This document shows positions 6,843-7,961 of a stretch of DNA of 7,961 nucleotides, piece by piece. Position 1 is the first letter of the stretch; each line of letters starts with the position of its first letter. The stretch is from Flavobacteriaceae bacterium (GTDB lineage: Bacteria; Bacteroidota; Bacteroidia; Flavobacteriales; Flavobacteriaceae). The position numbers were made by a program, and so were the translations under genes. The stretch covers positions 1 through 7,961 of the forward strand of contig JAGLDM010000225.1 in assembly GCA_023145595.1 (NCBI GenBank). The letters are read 5' to 3'. Below the pieces are notes generated by a model, which did no database searches, had not been told where the DNA came from, and was given only the letters and a program-made list of their open reading frames with translations.

Positions 6843-6893
6843 TAAATTAGTTGAGTTCCTCACATATCAGGAGTCTCATCACAAACTAATTTA
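6843..6893 (-). other. Imperfect hairpin overlapping the ettA stop codon
   Basis: An outer 10-bp stem, TAAATTAGTT (6843-6852) with AACTAATTTA (6884-6893), encloses an inner stem in which GAG and TTCCT (6853-6860) pair with AGGAG and CTC (6869-6877), with a bulged T and one G-T pair. The right arm includes the ettA stop codon. On the - strand it would form at the very end of the ettA message, before the 40-bp palindrome, perhaps as a mRNA-end stabiliser or first terminator. There is no clean U tract. Confidence 0.4.
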
Positions 6894-7961
6894 CCGAATC
6901 AACTTTTTATACTTAATACGTTTTGGCATCAAATCTCCTCCCAATCGTTTTTTCTTATTTTCTTCATATTCAGAAAAAGAACCTTCAAAATAATACACTT
7001 GAGAATCGCCTTCAAAAGCCAAAATATGTGTGCAAATCCGATCTAAAAACCATCTGTCATGCGAAATTACTACCGCACAACCTGCAAAGTTTTCTAAACC
7101 TTCTTCCAGTGCTCGTAGTGTATTCACATCCAAATCATTTGTTGGCTCATCTAATAATAGGACATTTCCTTCTTCTTTTAAGGTCATGGCTAAATGTAAA
7201 CGATTCCGCTCTCCACCAGATAAAGCATTTACCTTTTTATTTTGTTCAGAACCCGCAAAATTGAATCGACTCAAATACGCTCTAGAATTCACCATCTTAC
7301 CGCCCATCATGACCAAATCTTGTCCGTCTGAAAAATTCTCCCAAATTGATTTATTCTGATCAATATTAGAGTGTGACTGATCTACATAAGCGATTTTTGC
7401 AGTATCTCCTACAATAAATTCTCCTTTATCTGGATTCTGCTCGCCCATTATCATTTTAAATATGGTGGTTTTACCAGCACCATTCGGGCCAATAATACCA
7501 ACAATTCCATTCGGAGGCAAACTAAAGTTCAAATCTTCATATAGTAATTTATCTCCAAATGCTTTAGAAACATGTGCTGCATCAATTACATTATTCCCTA
7601 ATCGTGGACCATTCGGAATGTAAATTTCTAATTTTTCTTCCAACTTTTTTTGATCCTGACTCATCAATTTATCATAGTTCGCCAAACGAGCTTTTGATTT
7701 TGACTGTCGTCCTTTCGCACCTTGTCGCACCCATTCCAGTTCGCGCTCTAAAGTTTTTTGTCTTTTTGATGCTGTTTTTTCTTCTTGTCTTAATCGGGTT
7801 GACTTTTGATCTAACCAAGATGAGTAATTTCCTTTCCACGGAATTCCTTCCCCTCTATCCAATTCTAAAATCCATCCAGCAACATTATCTAAGAAATATC
7901 TATCGTGTGTTACCGCAATCACCGTTCCTTTATATTGTGATAAATGATGTTCTAACCAATG
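6891..7961 (-). CDS. ettA: Energy-dependent translational throttle protein EttA, ABC-F family (5' end outside window)
   Basis: EttA is a cytoplasmic ABC-F ATPase that binds the ribosomal E site and gates early elongation according to the ATP/ADP ratio. The last 356 residues are visible (family length about 555), and the frame is open to the window edge. Counting from the first visible residue: the end of the first ABC domain with its switch histidine (VTHDRYFLDN, 17-26) and ELDRGEGIPWKGNYSSWLDQK; a charged helical linker (about 55-115, with ELEWVRQGAKGRQSKSKARL), which in the family contacts P-site tRNA; and the second ABC domain with Walker A GPNGAGKTT (158-166), signature LSGGE (247-251), Walker B LLLDEPTND (268-276) and switch ISHDR (299-303). 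The tail PKRIKYKKLIR is characteristic of EttA rather than Uup or YheS. Both visible catalytic regions look intact. It converges on the WbqC gene. Confidence 0.95.
   Translation of the reverse strand, partial: HWLEHHLSQYKGTVIAVTHDRYFLDNVAGWILELDRGEGIPWKGNYSSWLDQKSTRLRQEEKTASKRQKTLERELEWVRQGAKGRQSKSKARLANYDKLMSQDQKKLEEKLEIYIPNGPRLGNNVIDAAHVSKAFGDKLLYEDLNFSLPPNGIVGIIGPNGAGKTTIFKMIMGEQNPDKGEFIVGDTAKIAYVDQSHSNIDQNKSIWENFSDGQDLVMMGGKMVNSRAYLSRFNFAGSEQNKKVNALSGGERNRLHLAMTLKEEGNVLLLDEPTNDLDVNTLRALEEGLENFAGCAVVISHDRWFLDRICTHILAFEGDSQVYYFEGSFSEYEENKKKRLGGDLMPKRIKYKKLIR

Noticed and set aside
6923..7359. Open frames on the + strand opposite ettA
   Set aside because: They are antisense to a strongly conserved coding region and show no recognisable domain or consistent start.

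Overview
The window looks like core chromosome from a member of the Bacteroidetes, most likely family Flavobacteriaceae. The reasons are its AT-rich composition, start codons preceded by A-rich stretches rather than Shine-Dalgarno motifs, matches to the Bacteroidetes TAnnTTTG promoter box, and lineage-typical proteins: monomeric isocitrate dehydrogenase, short DapB, a signal peptidase I with a DUF5684-like N-terminus, DUF5683 and a WbqC-family protein. The genus cannot be assigned from what is visible.

Layout on the + strand: the 3' end of a monomeric NADP-dependent isocitrate dehydrogenase gene (1-423), closed by a strong hairpin terminator (450-476); murQ (492-1304); a 177-bp AT-rich gap with a candidate promoter; then a compact run of six genes: parA (1482-2246), parB (2249-3142), a DUF5683 protein (3142-3714), dapB (3738-4439), lepB (4454-6004) and a WbqC-family gene (6146-6760). 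The first five are separated by at most 23 bp, and parB overlaps the DUF5683 gene by one base, so they probably form one transcript. A 141-bp AT-rich gap with two sets of 7-bp tandem repeats separates lepB from the WbqC gene. On the - strand, the C-terminal two thirds of ettA (6891-7961) converge on the WbqC gene. The gap between them holds a perfect 40-bp palindrome and a second, imperfect hairpin reaching the ettA stop codon.

Functionally the central run joins chromosome segregation (ParA/ParB) to cell-envelope and growth functions: DapB supplies the diaminopimelate/lysine pathway, LepB processes exported proteins, and DUF5683 looks exported. MurQ upstream recycles peptidoglycan amino sugars. 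No mobile element, CRISPR array, RNA gene, parS site or defence-like system was recognised. Nothing here amounts to a clearly new system. The observations most worth checking are a possible leaderless murQ promoter placed directly on the preceding terminator, the large insertion within LepB, the heptamer repeats, and the link between ParB and an uncharacterised envelope protein.
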